DNA from: Neisseria montereyensis
Lineage (GTDB): Bacteria > Pseudomonadota > Gammaproteobacteria > Burkholderiales > Neisseriaceae
Assembly (NCBI RefSeq): GCF_024834045.1
Contig: NZ_JANUXW010000007.1
Span: 44,219 to 108,218 of the forward strand
Length of the DNA: 64,000 nucleotides
Direction of reading: 5' to 3'
Below the pieces are notes generated by a model. That model was not told where the DNA came from. It made no database searches and saw only the letters and a list, made by a program, of their open reading frames with translations. Position 1 is the first letter of the stretch; each line of letters opens with the position of its first letter. The position numbers were made by a program, and so were the translations under genes. Positions 50,797 through 62,700 of this stretch are shown here, one piece after another.

Positions 50797-51243
50797 TTAA
50801 AGGCTTTGCCCGCACACTTGCTCGAATTGTTTTTCGGTTACCGACCCGTTCATTACGCTCATCGGGCGCAAATCCACCGCAGTATAGTTTTCATTAACCA
50901 CAACCGTGCCGCGTTCGTCCAATAGCTGCAAAGCAGTCAAACGGTAGGTTTTATTGGCACAATGCATTTCCCATGTACCGATAGCGGTTTTATAGCGCGG
51001 CGTGTTGACGTAGCGTTCTTTATCCTGATCCACCACAACTTTACGGTCGCGGAAGGTCACCAGATTGCCGTTTTTGCTGATGCTGTTTTTATCGATATAA
51101 GCTTTGATATTGCCATCCGAAGTGGTGCCGATGCTGCTCCAACTGCTGCCGACTACATTTTCCATGCCAGTTGTGGAACAGGCGGCAACCCATAGAGCCA
51201 GTGAAACGGCAGCGGTACGTTGGCAGAAACGGTAAAAGTTCAT
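50797..51243 (-). CDS. Surface-adhesin-E-like lipoprotein
   Basis: A 148-residue protein from ATG 51243 (MNFYRFCQRTAAVSLALWVA), preceded by GAAAGGAAAAC. The lipobox VAAC gives a lipid-modified Cys at residue 22. The mature part, with SSWSSIGTTSDGNIKAYIDK, RKVVVDQDKER and TAIGTWEMHC, has the pattern of the Adhesin_E family (protein E of Haemophilus). It would sit in the outer membrane facing outward or the periplasm. An adhesin function is inferred from the family, not from specific residues. Confidence 0.7.
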   Translation of the reverse strand: MNFYRFCQRTAAVSLALWVAACSTTGMENVVGSSWSSIGTTSDGNIKAYIDKNSISKNGNLVTFRDRKVVVDQDKERYVNTPRYKTAIGTWEMHCANKTYRLTALQLLDERGTVVVNENYTAVDLRPMSVMNGSVTEKQFEQVCGQSL

Positions 51244-51386
51244 TGTTTTCCTTTCAGACGGCCTGATATCAAGCCTTAAATCAAAATAGCGTATATTAAG
51301 CGGTTTTATGTGATTGAACACAAAAATAAATAAAATACGGCAAAGAATATTTGCCGTATGCACTAAACCGAATAATAGCGTTTTTT

Positions 51387-51728
51387 TCAGACGGCCGCCA
51401 ATGTATCGGTTTTCGCCGCCATAATAAAATCATTGCGGTGCAACCCCTTAATGCTATGCGACCACCAGGTAACCGTTACTTTGCCCCACTCGGTTAGAAT
51501 GCCCGGATGATGGCCTTCTTCTTCCGCCAAGTCGGCCAAACGGTTGGTAAACGCCATCGCCTGCTTGAAGTTTTTAAATTTAAATTGCCGCTGTAATTGC
51601 AATACGCCGTCTATCACTATCGGCTGCCATTCCGGAATCATTTTCATCAGTTGCGCCAGTTCCTCATCGCTGACTTTCGGCGCATCGGCACGGCAGGCTT
51701 CGCAGGCTTGTTTAGCCAAATCGTTCAT
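51387..51728 (-). CDS. phhB: Pterin-4a-carbinolamine dehydratase
   Basis: A 113-residue enzyme that regenerates the pterin cofactor used by phenylalanine hydroxylase. Start at ATG 51728 ([20 protein letters not shown]). Family motif [20 protein letters not shown] followed by [13 protein letters not shown] contains the catalytic histidines. It lies 80 bp after phhA on the same strand, as in Pseudomonas and Neisseria. Confidence 0.93.
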   Translation of the reverse strand: MNDLAKQACEACRADAPKVSDEELAQLMKMIPEWQPIVIDGVLQLQRQFKFKNFKQAMAFTNRLADLAEEEGHHPGILTEWGKVTVTWWSHSIKGLHRNDFIMAAKTDTLAAV

Positions 51729-51808
51729 CTTTTTCTCCTTCATTAACTATTTATATGATTGAATCCGCCTTGATGATTTTCAGACGGCCTGATTAAAACC
51801 GTGTCGGT

Positions 51809-52597
51809 TCAATCCGCCAAACTCGGATGCGGCTCGAATAAACCTTTGCTCATGGCTTTATGTACTTCACCCATAATGTCGCTTTGCGCTATTTCAAATA
51901 ATGTATCCAGCTTGTCGAGTACATAATAAATCGGCTGGATGCGATCGATACGGTAAGGCGTGCGCAAAACATCGGCAATATTAAACGCGCGGTATTCAGG
52001 CTTGCCACTCAGCGCATACTCGGTTTCCGAAGGCGAGCTGAGAATACCACCGCCATAAATACGCCGCTCTTGCGGATTGAGACCGACCAAGCCGAATTCA
52101 ATGGTAAACCAATACAGTCTGGCCAAAAATACTCTTTCGGTTTTATCGGCATCTAATCCGAGTTTGCCATAAATTTCATTAAACTCCGCAAAAGCCGGAT
52201 GGGTCAGCAACGGGCAATGGCCGGCAATTTCATGGAAAATATCCGGCTCTTGAATATAATCGAAGTCTTCGTGCCGACGTATAAATGTGGCAACGGGAAA
52301 CGCTTTATTAGCAAGCAATTTGAAGAAACGGCCAAACGGTATCAGTGCGGGCACCGGCGCGGTACGCCAACCTGTATTGTCTAACAATACGGCATCAATA
52401 TCGGCCAATTGAGGAATATGGTCGTGCGGCAACGCCAGCTTGGCCAGCCCTTCAAGATATTCGTGGCAGGCACGCCCGGGCAGGTTACGTTGTTGGCGCA
52501 CAATCAGATCATGCCAAACCTGATGTTCTTCGGGCGGATAATGAATGAAGCCGTCTGAATCGGCTTCTCTTGCGGTATAAGCACAGGCAGTAGTCAT
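51809..52597 (-). CDS. phhA: Phenylalanine 4-hydroxylase
   Basis: A 262-residue iron enzyme converting phenylalanine to tyrosine with tetrahydropterin. Start at ATG 52597 (MTTACAYTAREADSDGFIHY); an upstream Met at 52618 is less likely. The iron ligands appear in EPDIFHEIAGHCPLLTHPAF (two His) and later YWFTIEFGLV (Glu). The phhB gene follows. The 5' end is divergent from phrB across an AT-rich spacer. Confidence 0.95.
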   Translation of the reverse strand: MTTACAYTAREADSDGFIHYPPEEHQVWHDLIVRQQRNLPGRACHEYLEGLAKLALPHDHIPQLADIDAVLLDNTGWRTAPVPALIPFGRFFKLLANKAFPVATFIRRHEDFDYIQEPDIFHEIAGHCPLLTHPAFAEFNEIYGKLGLDADKTERVFLARLYWFTIEFGLVGLNPQERRIYGGGILSSPSETEYALSGKPEYRAFNIADVLRTPYRIDRIQPIYYVLDKLDTLFEIAQSDIMGEVHKAMSKGLFEPHPSLAD

Positions 52598-52820
52598 ACA
52601 TCCTCCTATTTTAAGCATTAAGTTGCTTAATTATTTATTTTTTTATATTTTACTTTCAATGAGTATGAAATTTATAATATTTATTTAGATACTCGAGCTC
52701 AGTTTGGCATTTTTATTTTTATTTAGCAAGCAAATTGATGATTATGAATGAACCTTATACGCAACCCCTTGCCAAACGCTTTACAATATTTGCCAACCCA
52801 TTTTATTTTCAGACGGCCTT

Positions 52821-54233
52821 ATGCAACCTATCACCCTAATCTGGTTCCGCCGCGACCTGCGCCTGTTTGACAATACAGCCCTACAAACCGCCATAAGGCA
52901 GGGACTGCCCGTTGTCGGCGTATTTATTTTCGACAATGATGCCGATCCTTTACTACACACCAACCACCGCCGCGCCAGTTTTATTTACGACAGCGTACAG
53001 GCTTTTCAGACGGCCTTAAACGAAAAGAATATCCCGCTTTATATCCTGCACGGTGCGGCCGAACAGGAAATACCCAAACTGGCGGCACAACTCCATGCAA
53101 CGGCCGTGATATGCGCCGAAGACTACGAACCCCAATCCACCGCACGCGACAATACCATCTGGCGCAGACTTGATGAAGCCGGCCGCACACTGATACGCGT
53201 AGACGACCAAGTCTTATTGCCCAAAGCCGCCGTGATGACCCACACCGGCCGCCCCTATTCCGTGTTTACCCCCTATAAAAAAGCATGGTTGCAAACCTAC
53301 ACCCAATATTTCGGCCACTGGCAACCCGCCGACGATTGGGCCGCCTTATCGGCACTGCAAACCAAGCTGCCGGAGGCCGCACGTCGTACTCCAACATTAC
53401 CCTCACCGGAAACCATCGGCTTCACCCATCAAAACACCTTATTTCCCGGCGGTGAAGCGGAAGCACAAAAACAACTCGGCCGGTTTCTCGAACACGTCGA
53501 CACCTACCACATCAGCCGCGACTTCCCCGCACAAAAAGGCACCAGCCGCCTATCACCCTACCTCAGCCACGGCCTGCTTTCCCCCCGCCATCTGGTTTAT
53601 CTTGCCAAACAAGCCGACAGCGAAGGCGCAAACGTATGGCTGAGCGAATTAATCTGGCGCGAATTTTTCAAACAAGTGTTGTTTCACCACCCTGAAACCG
53701 CATACCAAAGCTTCCGCCCCGAATACCGTGCCATCCAATGGCCGAATAATCCCGAATGGTTCGAGCGTTGGAAAGCGGGGCAAACCGGCTTTCCGATTGT
53801 CGATGCCGCCATGCGCCAGCTTTCCGGCACCGGCTGGATGCACAACCGCCTGCGCATGATAACGGCAAGCTTTCTGGTGAAAGACCTGTTAACCGACTGG
53901 CGGCTGGGCGAAGCATGGTTTGCCGAGCAATTAATCGACTATGATTTATCGGCCAACAACGGCGGCTGGCAGTGGTCGGCCGGCACCGGTTGTGATGCAC
54001 AACCTTATTTCCGCATCTTTAACCCCGTATTGCAATCGCAGAAATTCGACCCCGACGGGCAATTTATCCGCCGCCATATCCCCGAGTTGGCACATCTGGG
54101 TAAAGATATTATCCACGCCCCGTGGCTGGCAAAAGAAAGTATCGACACCCACGGCTATCCTTATCCCATTGTGAACCACGCCGAACAGCGCGAACTGGTC
54201 AAGGCTTTATTCCAACAGAATCAGGCCGTCTGA
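52821..54233 (+). CDS. phrB: Deoxyribodipyrimidine photolyase
   Basis: A 470-residue blue-light DNA repair enzyme. It has the photolyase start (TLIWFRRDLRLFDNTALQTA), the FAD-binding region (TSRLSPYLSHGLLSPRHLVY), and the conserved ELIWREFFKQVLFHHP, TGFPIVDAAMRQLSGTGWMH NRLRM and DLSANNGGWQWSAGTGCDAQ blocks. A reversed AG-DUS lies directly before the ATG and another DUS copy is read in frame as AFQTAL. It is monocistronic as far as seen. Confidence 0.95.
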   Translation: MQPITLIWFRRDLRLFDNTALQTAIRQGLPVVGVFIFDNDADPLLHTNHRRASFIYDSVQAFQTALNEKNIPLYILHGAAEQEIPKLAAQLHATAVICAEDYEPQSTARDNTIWRRLDEAGRTLIRVDDQVLLPKAAVMTHTGRPYSVFTPYKKAWLQTYTQYFGHWQPADDWAALSALQTKLPEAARRTPTLPSPETIGFTHQNTLFPGGEAEAQKQLGRFLEHVDTYHISRDFPAQKGTSRLSPYLSHGLLSPRHLVYLAKQADSEGANVWLSELIWREFFKQVLFHHPETAYQSFRPEYRAIQWPNNPEWFERWKAGQTGFPIVDAAMRQLSGTGWMHNRLRMITASFLVKDLLTDWRLGEAWFAEQLIDYDLSANNGGWQWSAGTGCDAQPYFRIFNPVLQSQKFDPDGQFIRRHIPELAHLGKDIIHAPWLAKESIDTHGYPYPIVNHAEQRELVKALFQQNQAV

Positions 54234-54322
54234 AACCTCAATAAACAAAATACACACACATCAATACAGTAATCGGATAACAGGGGCGCACCGCACGGTT
54301 GTAACAAAAATACAATTAACCA

Positions 54323-54351
54323 TTGACAAAACCCCTGCTCCGGCATATACT
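54323..54351 (+). promoter_or_regulatory. Sigma-70 promoter of tRNA-fMet
   Basis: TTGACA (54323-54328), a 17-bp spacer and TATACT (54346-54351), 11 bp before the mature tRNA. A near-consensus strong promoter. Confidence 0.88.
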
Positions 54352-54362
54352 TTCAAATCTAT

Positions 54363-54439
<77 letters not shown>

Positions 54440-54445
54440 AATTCA

Positions 54446-54475
54446 AAAAACCCACTTTTTCCAAGTGGGTTTTTA
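54446..54475 (+). terminator. Terminator behind tRNA-fMet
   Basis: CCCACTT and AAGTGGG form a stem with a short loop, followed by TTTTTA. It lies directly after the tRNA. Confidence 0.87.
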
Positions 54476-54693
54476 TCATATATAAATATAAAGCAACAAT
54501 CCGCATTCCCCGTTATCCGGAACATTACCGTTATCAATAATGGGCAGTAATACTATGCCGCCAACCGGATTTCCGCCATTTTCAAGTCAATGTGGCAACA
54601 GCAGTACAACAATCGTCCGGCAATTCGTGGAATGCATCGGTTTCTTTGTTATACTGTTTGTTTTTCCTATCCGAATACAAGACACACCAAACC

Positions 54694-56772
54694 ATGACAC
54701 GCAAAATCCTTGTTACTTCTGCCCTGCCCTATGCCAACGGCAGCATTCATTTGGGCCATATGGTCGAGCATATCCAAACCGATATCTGGGTACGCTTCCA
54801 AAAAATCCGCGGTCATGAATGCTACTACTGCTGCGCCGACGATACCCACGGCACACCGGTAATGCTGGCGGCACAAAAACAAGGCATGGCACCCGAAGAT
54901 ATGATTGCCCAAGTACGCGAAGCACATCTGGCCGACTTCACCGGCTTCCATATCGGCTACGACAATTATTACAGCACTCATTCACCTGAAAACAAAGCCC
55001 TTTCCGAACAGATTTATCTGGCGCTGAAAGCCAACGGCAAAATCGAAAGCCGTGTAATCGAACAGCTGTTCGACCCCGAAAAAAACATGTTTCTGCCCGA
55101 CCGTTTTGTAAAAGGCGAGTGCCCCAAATGCCATGCCAAAGACCAATACGGTGATAACTGCGAAGTCTGCGGTACCACTTACAGCCCGACCGAGCTGATT
55201 AACCCCTATTCCGTCGTATCCGGCGCCACGCCGGTATTAAAAACATCCGAGCACTTCTTCTTTAAATTGGGCGAATGTGCCGATTATTTGAAAGAATGGA
55301 CGGCCGGAACCACCACCCTTTCAGACGGCCGTATCCAACCGCATTTGCAAGCCGAAGCATTGAATAAAATGAACGAATGGCTGGGCACGGATGAAAACGG
55401 CAACGGAACCTTATCCGATTGGGATATCAGCCGTGATGCCCCTTATTTCGGTTTTGAAATTCCCGGCGCACCTGGTAAATATTTTTATGTTTGGCTGGAT
55501 GCCCCGGTCGGCTATATGGCTTCATTCCAAAACCTATGCAACCGCATCGGTTTGAATTATGAAGAATTTTTCAAAGCCGACAGCCAAACCGAGATGTATC
55601 ACTTTATCGGTAAAGACATTCTTTATTTCCATGCCCTATTCTGGCCGGCCATGTTGAAATTCAGCGGCCACCGCGCCCCTACCGGCGTGTTTGCCCACGG
55701 CTTTTTAACCGTAGACGGGCAAAAAATGTCCAAATCACGCGGCACGTTTATTACTGCCAAATCCTATTTGGACGGCGGCCTCAACCCCGAATGGATGCGC
55801 TATTACATCGCGGCCAAACTCAACAGCAAAATCGAAGACATCGATTTAAACCTGAACGACTTTATCACCCGCGTAAACAGCGACTTGGTCGGCAAATATG
55901 TGAATATTGCCGCCCGTGCCGCCGGTTTTATTACCAAACGTTTCGAAGGCCGTCTGAAAGATGTTGCCAACAGCCAACTCATTCAAAAACTGGCTGCGGA
56001 AAGCGATGCTATTGCCGCTGATTTTGAAAACCGCGAATACGCCAAAGCCCTGCGCGAAATCATGGCGCTGGCCGATACCGTTAACGAATACGTTGATGCC
56101 AATAAGCCGTGGGAATTGGCCAAACAAGAAGGCCAAGAGCAACGATTGCACGAAGTATGCAGCGAACTGATTAATGCCTTTAAGATTTTGAGTATCTATC
56201 TGGCGCCCGTGTTGCCGAAAGTGACCGAGCGTGCCGCCGCTTTCCTCAATCTCAACGGCCTGCGCTGGGCAGATACCGCAACCGTATTGCCCGAAGGGCA
56301 CGCCATCAACAAATACGAACACCTAATGCAACGAGTGGAGCAAAAACAAGTGGATGATTTAATCGACGCCAACAAACAAAGCATGCAGACCGCCGCCGAA
56401 GCCGCACCTGCCGAAGAATCAAAATATGCACCCGTGGCCGAACAAGCCAGCTTCGACGACTTTATGAAAATCGATATGCGTGTCGCCAAAGTATTGAACT
56501 GCGAAGCGGTCGAAGGCAGCACCAAGCTATTGAAATTCGATTTGGATTTTGGCTTTGAAAAGCGGATTATTTTTTCCGGTATCGCCGCCAGCTATCCCGA
56601 ACCTGCCGCACTCAACGGCAAAATGGTGATTGCCGTTGCCAACTTTGCGCCGCGTAAAATGGCCAAGTTCGGCATGTCCGAAGGCATGATTCTTTCCGCC
56701 GCCACTGCCGACGGCAAACTGCGCCTGCTGGATGTACACGAAGGCGCACAACCGGGCGATAAAGTCGGTTAA
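54694..56772 (+). CDS. metG: Methionyl-tRNA synthetase
   Basis: A 692-residue class I synthetase. Start chosen at ATG 54694 ([20 protein letters not shown]), giving the HIGH-type motif as IHLGH; a frame open to 54592 lacks homology. The zinc knuckle appears as [17 protein letters not shown], the KMSKS motif as [10 protein letters not shown], and a C-terminal tRNA-binding (Trbp111) domain ends the protein ([20 protein letters not shown]). An in-frame DUS is read as LSDGRIQPH. It follows the initiator tRNA gene, which it charges. Confidence 0.96.
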   Translation: MTRKILVTSALPYANGSIHLGHMVEHIQTDIWVRFQKIRGHECYYCCADDTHGTPVMLAAQKQGMAPEDMIAQVREAHLADFTGFHIGYDNYYSTHSPENKALSEQIYLALKANGKIESRVIEQLFDPEKNMFLPDRFVKGECPKCHAKDQYGDNCEVCGTTYSPTELINPYSVVSGATPVLKTSEHFFFKLGECADYLKEWTAGTTTLSDGRIQPHLQAEALNKMNEWLGTDENGNGTLSDWDISRDAPYFGFEIPGAPGKYFYVWLDAPVGYMASFQNLCNRIGLNYEEFFKADSQTEMYHFIGKDILYFHALFWPAMLKFSGHRAPTGVFAHGFLTVDGQKMSKSRGTFITAKSYLDGGLNPEWMRYYIAAKLNSKIEDIDLNLNDFITRVNSDLVGKYVNIAARAAGFITKRFEGRLKDVANSQLIQKLAAESDAIAADFENREYAKALREIMALADTVNEYVDANKPWELAKQEGQEQRLHEVCSELINAFKILSIYLAPVLPKVTERAAAFLNLNGLRWADTATVLPEGHAINKYEHLMQRVEQKQVDDLIDANKQSMQTAAEAAPAEESKYAPVAEQASFDDFMKIDMRVAKVLNCEAVEGSTKLLKFDLDFGFEKRIIFSGIAASYPEPAALNGKMVIAVANFAPRKMAKFGMSEGMILSAATADGKLRLLDVHEGAQPGDKVG

Positions 56773-56893
56773 CTTTTTATCACACATCTAAAAACAGCCG
56801 TCTGAATAACGCATCAACCTTTTAATAGGAATGCGCTGCTTTTCAGACGGCCTATATTCAAAATAGTTAAAAATATAAAGAAATCACACCAAA

Positions 56894-57649
56894 ATGATTG
56901 GTTTTTATACCCTGTTTAAAAAAGAAGTATTGCGTTTCTGGAAAGTCGGCTTACAAACCGTTGCCGCCCCCATGCTGACCGCCCTGCTTTATCAAATGAT
57001 TTTTTCCCATGCCGTCGGCCGGCATATCGAAGCCTTACCCGATGTTGCATACAACGCGTTCCTAATCCCCGGTCTGGCCATGATGAGCATGACGCAAAAC
57101 GCCTTTGCCAATGCCTCCAGCAGCCTGATTCAATCCCGCATCACCGGCAATCTGGTGTTTATTTTGCTGCCGCCGTTGTCGATACCGGCTTTTTTCTCGG
57201 CTTATGTCGGCGCATCGGTATTACGCGGCTTATTGGTCGGCATCGGTGTGGTTGCCGTTACCGCACCGTTCGGCCTGCCCATGCCGCATAATATCCCGTG
57301 GATACTGGCTTTCGCCTTATTAGGCTGTTTTATTATGGGGATGTTCGGTTTACTGGCGGGCATTGTGGCTGAAAAATTCGACCAATTGGCTATGTTTCAA
57401 AACTTCCTGATTATGCCTTTAACGTTCTTATCCGGCGTATTTTATTCTATTAACAGTTTGCCACCGTTCTGGCGTAGCGTTAGCCACTTCAATCCGGTTT
57501 TTTATATGATCGACGGTTTTCGCTATGGCTTTTTCGGTGTTGCAGACGTTTCCCCGTGGTTATCTTTGAGCGTAGTAGCCGCTGCCGCCGCCGTACTGAC
57601 TGTTTTGGTGCTGGCCATATTAAAATCCGGCTGGAAGCTGCGCGTATAA
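56894..57649 (+). CDS. ABC-2 type exporter permease
   Basis: A 251-residue inner-membrane permease with six hydrophobic helices, of the ABC-2 (NodJ/YadH) family: SRITGNLVFILLPPLSIPAF, MFGLLAGIVAEKFDQLAMFQ and FLIMPLTFLSGVFYSINSLP. The ATPase partner follows at 57763 in the same direction. The substrate is not evident. Confidence 0.9.
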   Translation: MIGFYTLFKKEVLRFWKVGLQTVAAPMLTALLYQMIFSHAVGRHIEALPDVAYNAFLIPGLAMMSMTQNAFANASSSLIQSRITGNLVFILLPPLSIPAFFSAYVGASVLRGLLVGIGVVAVTAPFGLPMPHNIPWILAFALLGCFIMGMFGLLAGIVAEKFDQLAMFQNFLIMPLTFLSGVFYSINSLPPFWRSVSHFNPVFYMIDGFRYGFFGVADVSPWLSLSVVAAAAAVLTVLVLAILKSGWKLRV

Positions 57650-57762
57650 AACAGCCCAATGGTTGAACACACCCACTGCACACCACATTATTTTATTATT
57701 TATCAAAATGTTTTCAGACGGCCTCAAACCATAAACAGGCCGTCTGAAAACCGGAAATCATT

Positions 57763-58659
57763 ATGCAACCGGCTATACACATTCAAAATGCCGTTAAAAC
57801 GTATCCTAACGGCTTTACCGCACTAAAAGATGTCAGCTTCGATATTAATCAAGGCGAATTTTTCGGCCTGCTCGGTTCTAACGGCGCAGGCAAAACCACT
57901 TTAATTTCCGCTATGGCCGGCTTAAGCCGCCTTACCTCAGGCACCATTCAAGTCATGGGCTACGATGTGGTGAAAGACAGCCGCCATACCCGCATGAACT
58001 TAGGTGTCGTGCCGCAAGAACTGGTATTCGACCCTTTCTTTACCGTTATCGAAACATTACGGCTCCAATCCGGCTATTTCGGCATTAGAAAAAACGATGA
58101 TTGGATTGAAGAAATTATTGAAAATCTCGGCCTTGCCGACAAAGCCCACACCAATACACGCAATCTATCCGGCGGGATGAAACGGCGGGTGATGGTGGCA
58201 CAAGCATTGGTTCACCGTCCGCCCGTTATTGTGCTCGACGAACCGACTGCCGGCGTGGATGTTGAGTTGCGACAAAGCTTATGGGTATTTATCGAAAGCC
58301 TGAACAAACAAGGCCACACGGTGATTCTCACTACCCACTATCTCGAAGAAGCACAAAGTTTTTGCGACCGGATTGCCATGCTGAAACAAGGCGAACTGGT
58401 GGCATTGGATAACACTGCCGACTTATTACAAAGTGATCAAAAGCTATACGCCGAGCTGTTGATTAATGGCACCCTTCCTGATAATTTACGGCCTTGGTTG
58501 GTATCTGAGAACAACGGTTCGGTTGTATTAAAACTAGATGATTACGACCAATTGGCCTTTGTTTTGCAAACGCTGAAATATTCCGGCATAGAGGTTAAAA
58601 ACCTTTCATTGCCACAAACCGACTTAGAAGATGTGTTTGTGCGCATGATGAATATGTAA
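57763..58659 (+). CDS. ABC transporter ATP-binding protein (YadG type)
   Basis: A 298-residue ATPase with Walker A GSNGAGKTTLIS, Q-loop VVPQELVFD, signature LSGGMKRRVMVA, Walker B VIVLDEPTAGVDVE and switch His TTHYLEEA. It pairs with the permease at 56894, separated by an inverted DUS pair at 57711-57750. The C-terminal 70 residues are a regulatory extension. Together they form a small-molecule or polysaccharide-like exporter, substrate unknown. Confidence 0.92.
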   Translation: MQPAIHIQNAVKTYPNGFTALKDVSFDINQGEFFGLLGSNGAGKTTLISAMAGLSRLTSGTIQVMGYDVVKDSRHTRMNLGVVPQELVFDPFFTVIETLRLQSGYFGIRKNDDWIEEIIENLGLADKAHTNTRNLSGGMKRRVMVAQALVHRPPVIVLDEPTAGVDVELRQSLWVFIESLNKQGHTVILTTHYLEEAQSFCDRIAMLKQGELVALDNTADLLQSDQKLYAELLINGTLPDNLRPWLVSENNGSVVLKLDDYDQLAFVLQTLKYSGIEVKNLSLPQTDLEDVFVRMMNM

Positions 58660-58679
58660 TTATATAAAATACCAGTGAA

Positions 58680-58711
58680 AAGGCCGTCTGAAATATATTT
58701 CAGACGGCCTT
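58680..58711. terminator. DUS-pair terminator after the ABC genes
   Basis: AAGGCCGTCTGAAAT and ATTTCAGACGGCCTT form a perfect 15-bp stem with a two-base centre. Confidence 0.85.
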
Positions 58712-58740
58712 CAATCATCTTTCTCATCATAGAAATAAAA

Positions 58741-58770
58741 AAAACCGCATATTGTGAAATATGCGGTTTT
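58741..58770 (-). terminator. Intrinsic terminator behind groEL
   Basis: AAAACCGCATATT (58741-58753) pairs with AATATGCGGTTTT (58758-58770) around GTGA, with T tracts on both strands. Confidence 0.9.
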
Positions 58771-58800
58771 TTTATTCAGGATAAAGCCGGATAAGCAGTA

Positions 58801-60450
<1,650 letters not shown>

Positions 60451-60501
60451 TTATTACTCCTAAAAATTAAATAAACTTGTACGAAACTGAAAATAAGAAA
60501 A

Positions 60502-60912
60502 TTATCGGAATTTATGATATTCGCCGATAAGCGAAGCGCCGCCCGAACAGAAAAAATATAAAATTCTGTCGTCTTCTTCGGAATCTATGGTTAAAGAATC
60601 TTTTCCGAATACCAACTGAAACGGACCCTGCTCGGAATCCACCTGCAAAGTATCCCGGCCGACAGCCCGGGCGGTAAAGTTGCCCGAACAAGTCGGTTTT
60701 TTGATATCGCTACGGGAATTTACCGTTACCCGGTAGTGCTCTCTGTCTATTCGCGCAATATCAATGCCCACCCAATCATATCCTTCGCTGCGTTTCGCAT
60801 AACTTTCGTCTGCATAAAAGCCGGAAGTAGGTATGTGGGAAGCACACGCTGCCATCATCAGACCGGCAGATACCAACCCGATTTTCTTGATATTTTTGAA
60901 ATTAATAATAAT
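60502..60912 (-). CDS. Lipoprotein gene between groES and groEL, non-ATG start
   Basis: From TTG 60876 the frame gives 124 residues, but the signal peptide then lacks positive charges. Upstream in frame (to 60912) lie ATT-ATT-ATT then NFKNIKKIGLVSAGLMMAAC, a perfect lipoprotein signal with lipobox MAAC, bounded by a stop at 60919-60921. No ATG, GTG or TTG starts that stretch, so an AUU start (with weak GAG upstream) or a lost ATG is likely. The mature part has two more cysteines (KKPTCSGNFTARA, ILYFFCSGGASLIGEYHKF). Family not recognised. Confidence 0.6.
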   Translation of the reverse strand: MIINFKNIKKIGLVSAGLMMAACASHIPTSGFYADESYAKRSEGYDWVGIDIARIDREHYRVTVNSRSDIKKPTCSGNFTARAVGRDTLQVDSEQGPFQLVFGKDSLTIDSEEDDRILYFFCSGGASLIGEYHKFR

Positions 60913-60932
60913 CGTTACTCAATAATAATGGT

Positions 60933-61220
60933 TTATTCAACAATGCCGAAAATGTCTTCTTCGCGCATTACCAACAGCTCTTCACCGTCTGCTTTCACGG
61001 TTTGACCGCTGTATTTGCCGAAAATCACTTTGTCACCGACTTTAACGTCTAAGGGGCGGCGTTCACCACCTTTACCAACTTTGCCCGCACCTACGGCAAT
61101 CACTTCGCCCATATCGGGCTTTTCGGCAGCTGAGCCGGGCAATACGATACCGGAAGCGGTTTTTTCTTCGGCTTCCAAACGTTTAACAACTACGCGGTCG
61201 TGCAGAGGACGGATGGTCAT
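60933..61220 (-). CDS. groES: Co-chaperonin GroES
   Basis: A 95-residue co-chaperonin, start [20 protein letters not shown] at 61220. It has the mobile loop ([20 protein letters not shown]) and core [20 protein letters not shown]. The frame open upstream to 61253 is rejected. Its stop is only about 20 bp ahead of the first possible codon of the inserted lipoprotein gene. Confidence 0.97.
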   Translation of the reverse strand: MTIRPLHDRVVVKRLEAEEKTASGIVLPGSAAEKPDMGEVIAVGAGKVGKGGERRPLDVKVGDKVIFGKYSGQTVKADGEELLVMREEDIFGIVE

Positions 61221-61253
61221 GAGTATGCTCCAAATAAAATAATTAAAAAACAA

Positions 61254-61609
61254 ATGCCTGAATTCAGGTTATTTAAAAAAATGCAATGCCATGTTTTGAA
61301 TAACACAACATTTCTCATTTGAACGAAAGGCAACATAAGGCTGTAAACGGTAAATTCAAGCCCTTTTTGAATCTTTGCAATAAAAAAATTCCATATTCAG
61401 GAAGCCTTTTCCGTACCATCAGACAAAATACGTTATTCTTTTAAATAAATCAATGTATATTCAAAACAAGGGAAACACCTTAGTTTAATTAAATAATCCA
61501 AAGCTGATAAATTGTAATCAACCATTTAAAATCGTTTGTATCTTACCGATAATATAAAAGACCGTCTGAACAACAATTCAGACGGCCTGCTTCCAAATTA
61601 ACCGATAAA
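61254..61609. other. Gene-free interval between groES and the S49 peptidase
   Basis: Contains the groES promoter region and, near 61559-61588, a DUS pair (AGACCGTCTGAA / TTCAGACGGCCT) behind the peptidase gene. The rest is AT-rich with no gene. Confidence 0.7.
61333..61363 (-). promoter_or_regulatory. Sigma-32-like heat-shock promoter for groES
   Basis: On the minus strand GGGCTTGAA (61363-61355), a 14-bp spacer and CCTTATGT (61340-61333) resemble the sigma-32 consensus CTTGAA / CCCCATNT. It lies about 110 bp before groES. No CIRCE operator is seen. Confidence 0.65.
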
Positions 61610-62620
61610 CTACCAAAGACGATTGCCAACCGCCTCAATGGCCGATGAAACCTCAGAACGCAAACCGCGTCTGAATAACTTACGGAAATCATCTTCTTCA
61701 GCCGTATAATCAACCATTTCCGGTGCCTGAATAACATCTCGTGAAACCGTATAAATACTGCCGAAATCATCAATTAATCCAACTTGTTTGGCTTCGGTAC
61801 CGCTATAAACCCGGCCACTAAACAAATCAGGATTTTCTTTTTCTTTCAAACGTTTACCACGACCCAATTTAACCGCATTAATAAATTCGCGATGAATATC
61901 GGTCAACATACCTTCCCAAATCTTCGCCTGCTCAGGCGTTTCAGGCGTAAACGGATCACCCATGCCTTTATTGTTGCCGGCGATTTTCAAGCGGCGTTTG
62001 ATACCGAGTTTATCCATTAACCCCGTTACATCAAAACCACCACCAATCACACCGATACTGCCGACCAAGCTGGAAGGATCCGCATAAATCTTATCGGCAG
62101 CCGAAGCAATATAATAACAACCCGATGCACACATATCTTCGGCAACCACATACAAAGGAATATCTTTATGTTCGGCTTTCAAGCGGCGGATTTCATTAAA
62201 CGCCGTATTGGAAACCACCGGAGAGCCGCCCGGGCTGTTGGCACGGATAATAATCCCTTTTACTGCCGAATTACTGTATGCGGCCTCTAGGCTTTCACGC
62301 AACAGCGCAACCTGATCTTCACCATATTCATTACCGATTTCCCCCGTCAGCGAGATAACCGCCGTATGCTCACCGGAAGCAGACACAAATCGCCCGTGAC
62401 CGGATGGTTTTTCCGAATCACTGCACGATCTTATATTGATAAGCAGCGATAAGAAAATTAATACCCACACAATACGCCAAAAATTACGCCAAAACCGGGT
62501 ACGCCGCTGCTCTTTATAAGCCTCAAGCAACACATCACGCAAAGTATTGCGCTCCCAACTTTCATTAGACTGATGTGGTGTAGAAGAATCATCACCTGTT
62601 CGACGGATACGATATTGCAT
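61610..62620 (-). CDS. sppA: S49-family (SppA-like) membrane peptidase
   Basis: A 336-residue protein with one N-terminal membrane helix (about residues 47-64, IVWVLIFLSLLINI) and a ClpP-fold protease in the periplasm. The nucleophile is Ser166 (MCASGCYY), and Lys218 (GNNKGMG) stands 52 residues later, the same spacing as the SppA Ser/Lys dyad in Bacillus. NSPGGSPV (about 128-135) is the family loop. It likely digests left-over signal peptides. Length fits the short, single-domain type. Confidence 0.88.
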   Translation of the reverse strand: MQYRIRRTGDDSSTPHQSNESWERNTLRDVLLEAYKEQRRTRFWRNFWRIVWVLIFLSLLINIRSCSDSEKPSGHGRFVSASGEHTAVISLTGEIGNEYGEDQVALLRESLEAAYSNSAVKGIIIRANSPGGSPVVSNTAFNEIRRLKAEHKDIPLYVVAEDMCASGCYYIASAADKIYADPSSLVGSIGVIGGGFDVTGLMDKLGIKRRLKIAGNNKGMGDPFTPETPEQAKIWEGMLTDIHREFINAVKLGRGKRLKEKENPDLFSGRVYSGTEAKQVGLIDDFGSIYTVSRDVIQAPEMVDYTAEEDDFRKLFRRGLRSEVSSAIEAVGNRLW

Positions 62621-62665
62621 AATCTAATCTCTCTAAAATAAATTTTGGTTATTGTAGGCGAATTA

Positions 62666-62700
62666 AGACCGTCTGAAAACTTAGCATTCAGACGGCCTTA
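62666..62700. terminator. DUS-pair hairpin upstream of sppA
   Basis: AAGACCGTCTGAA and TTCAGACGGCCTTA with a short loop. One arm carries a base change from the DUS consensus. Confidence 0.65.

Noticed and set aside
61254-61500. CIRCE (HrcA) operator before groES
   Set aside because: No TTAGCACTC-N9-GAGTGCTAA-like inverted repeat; a sigma-32-type promoter fits instead.
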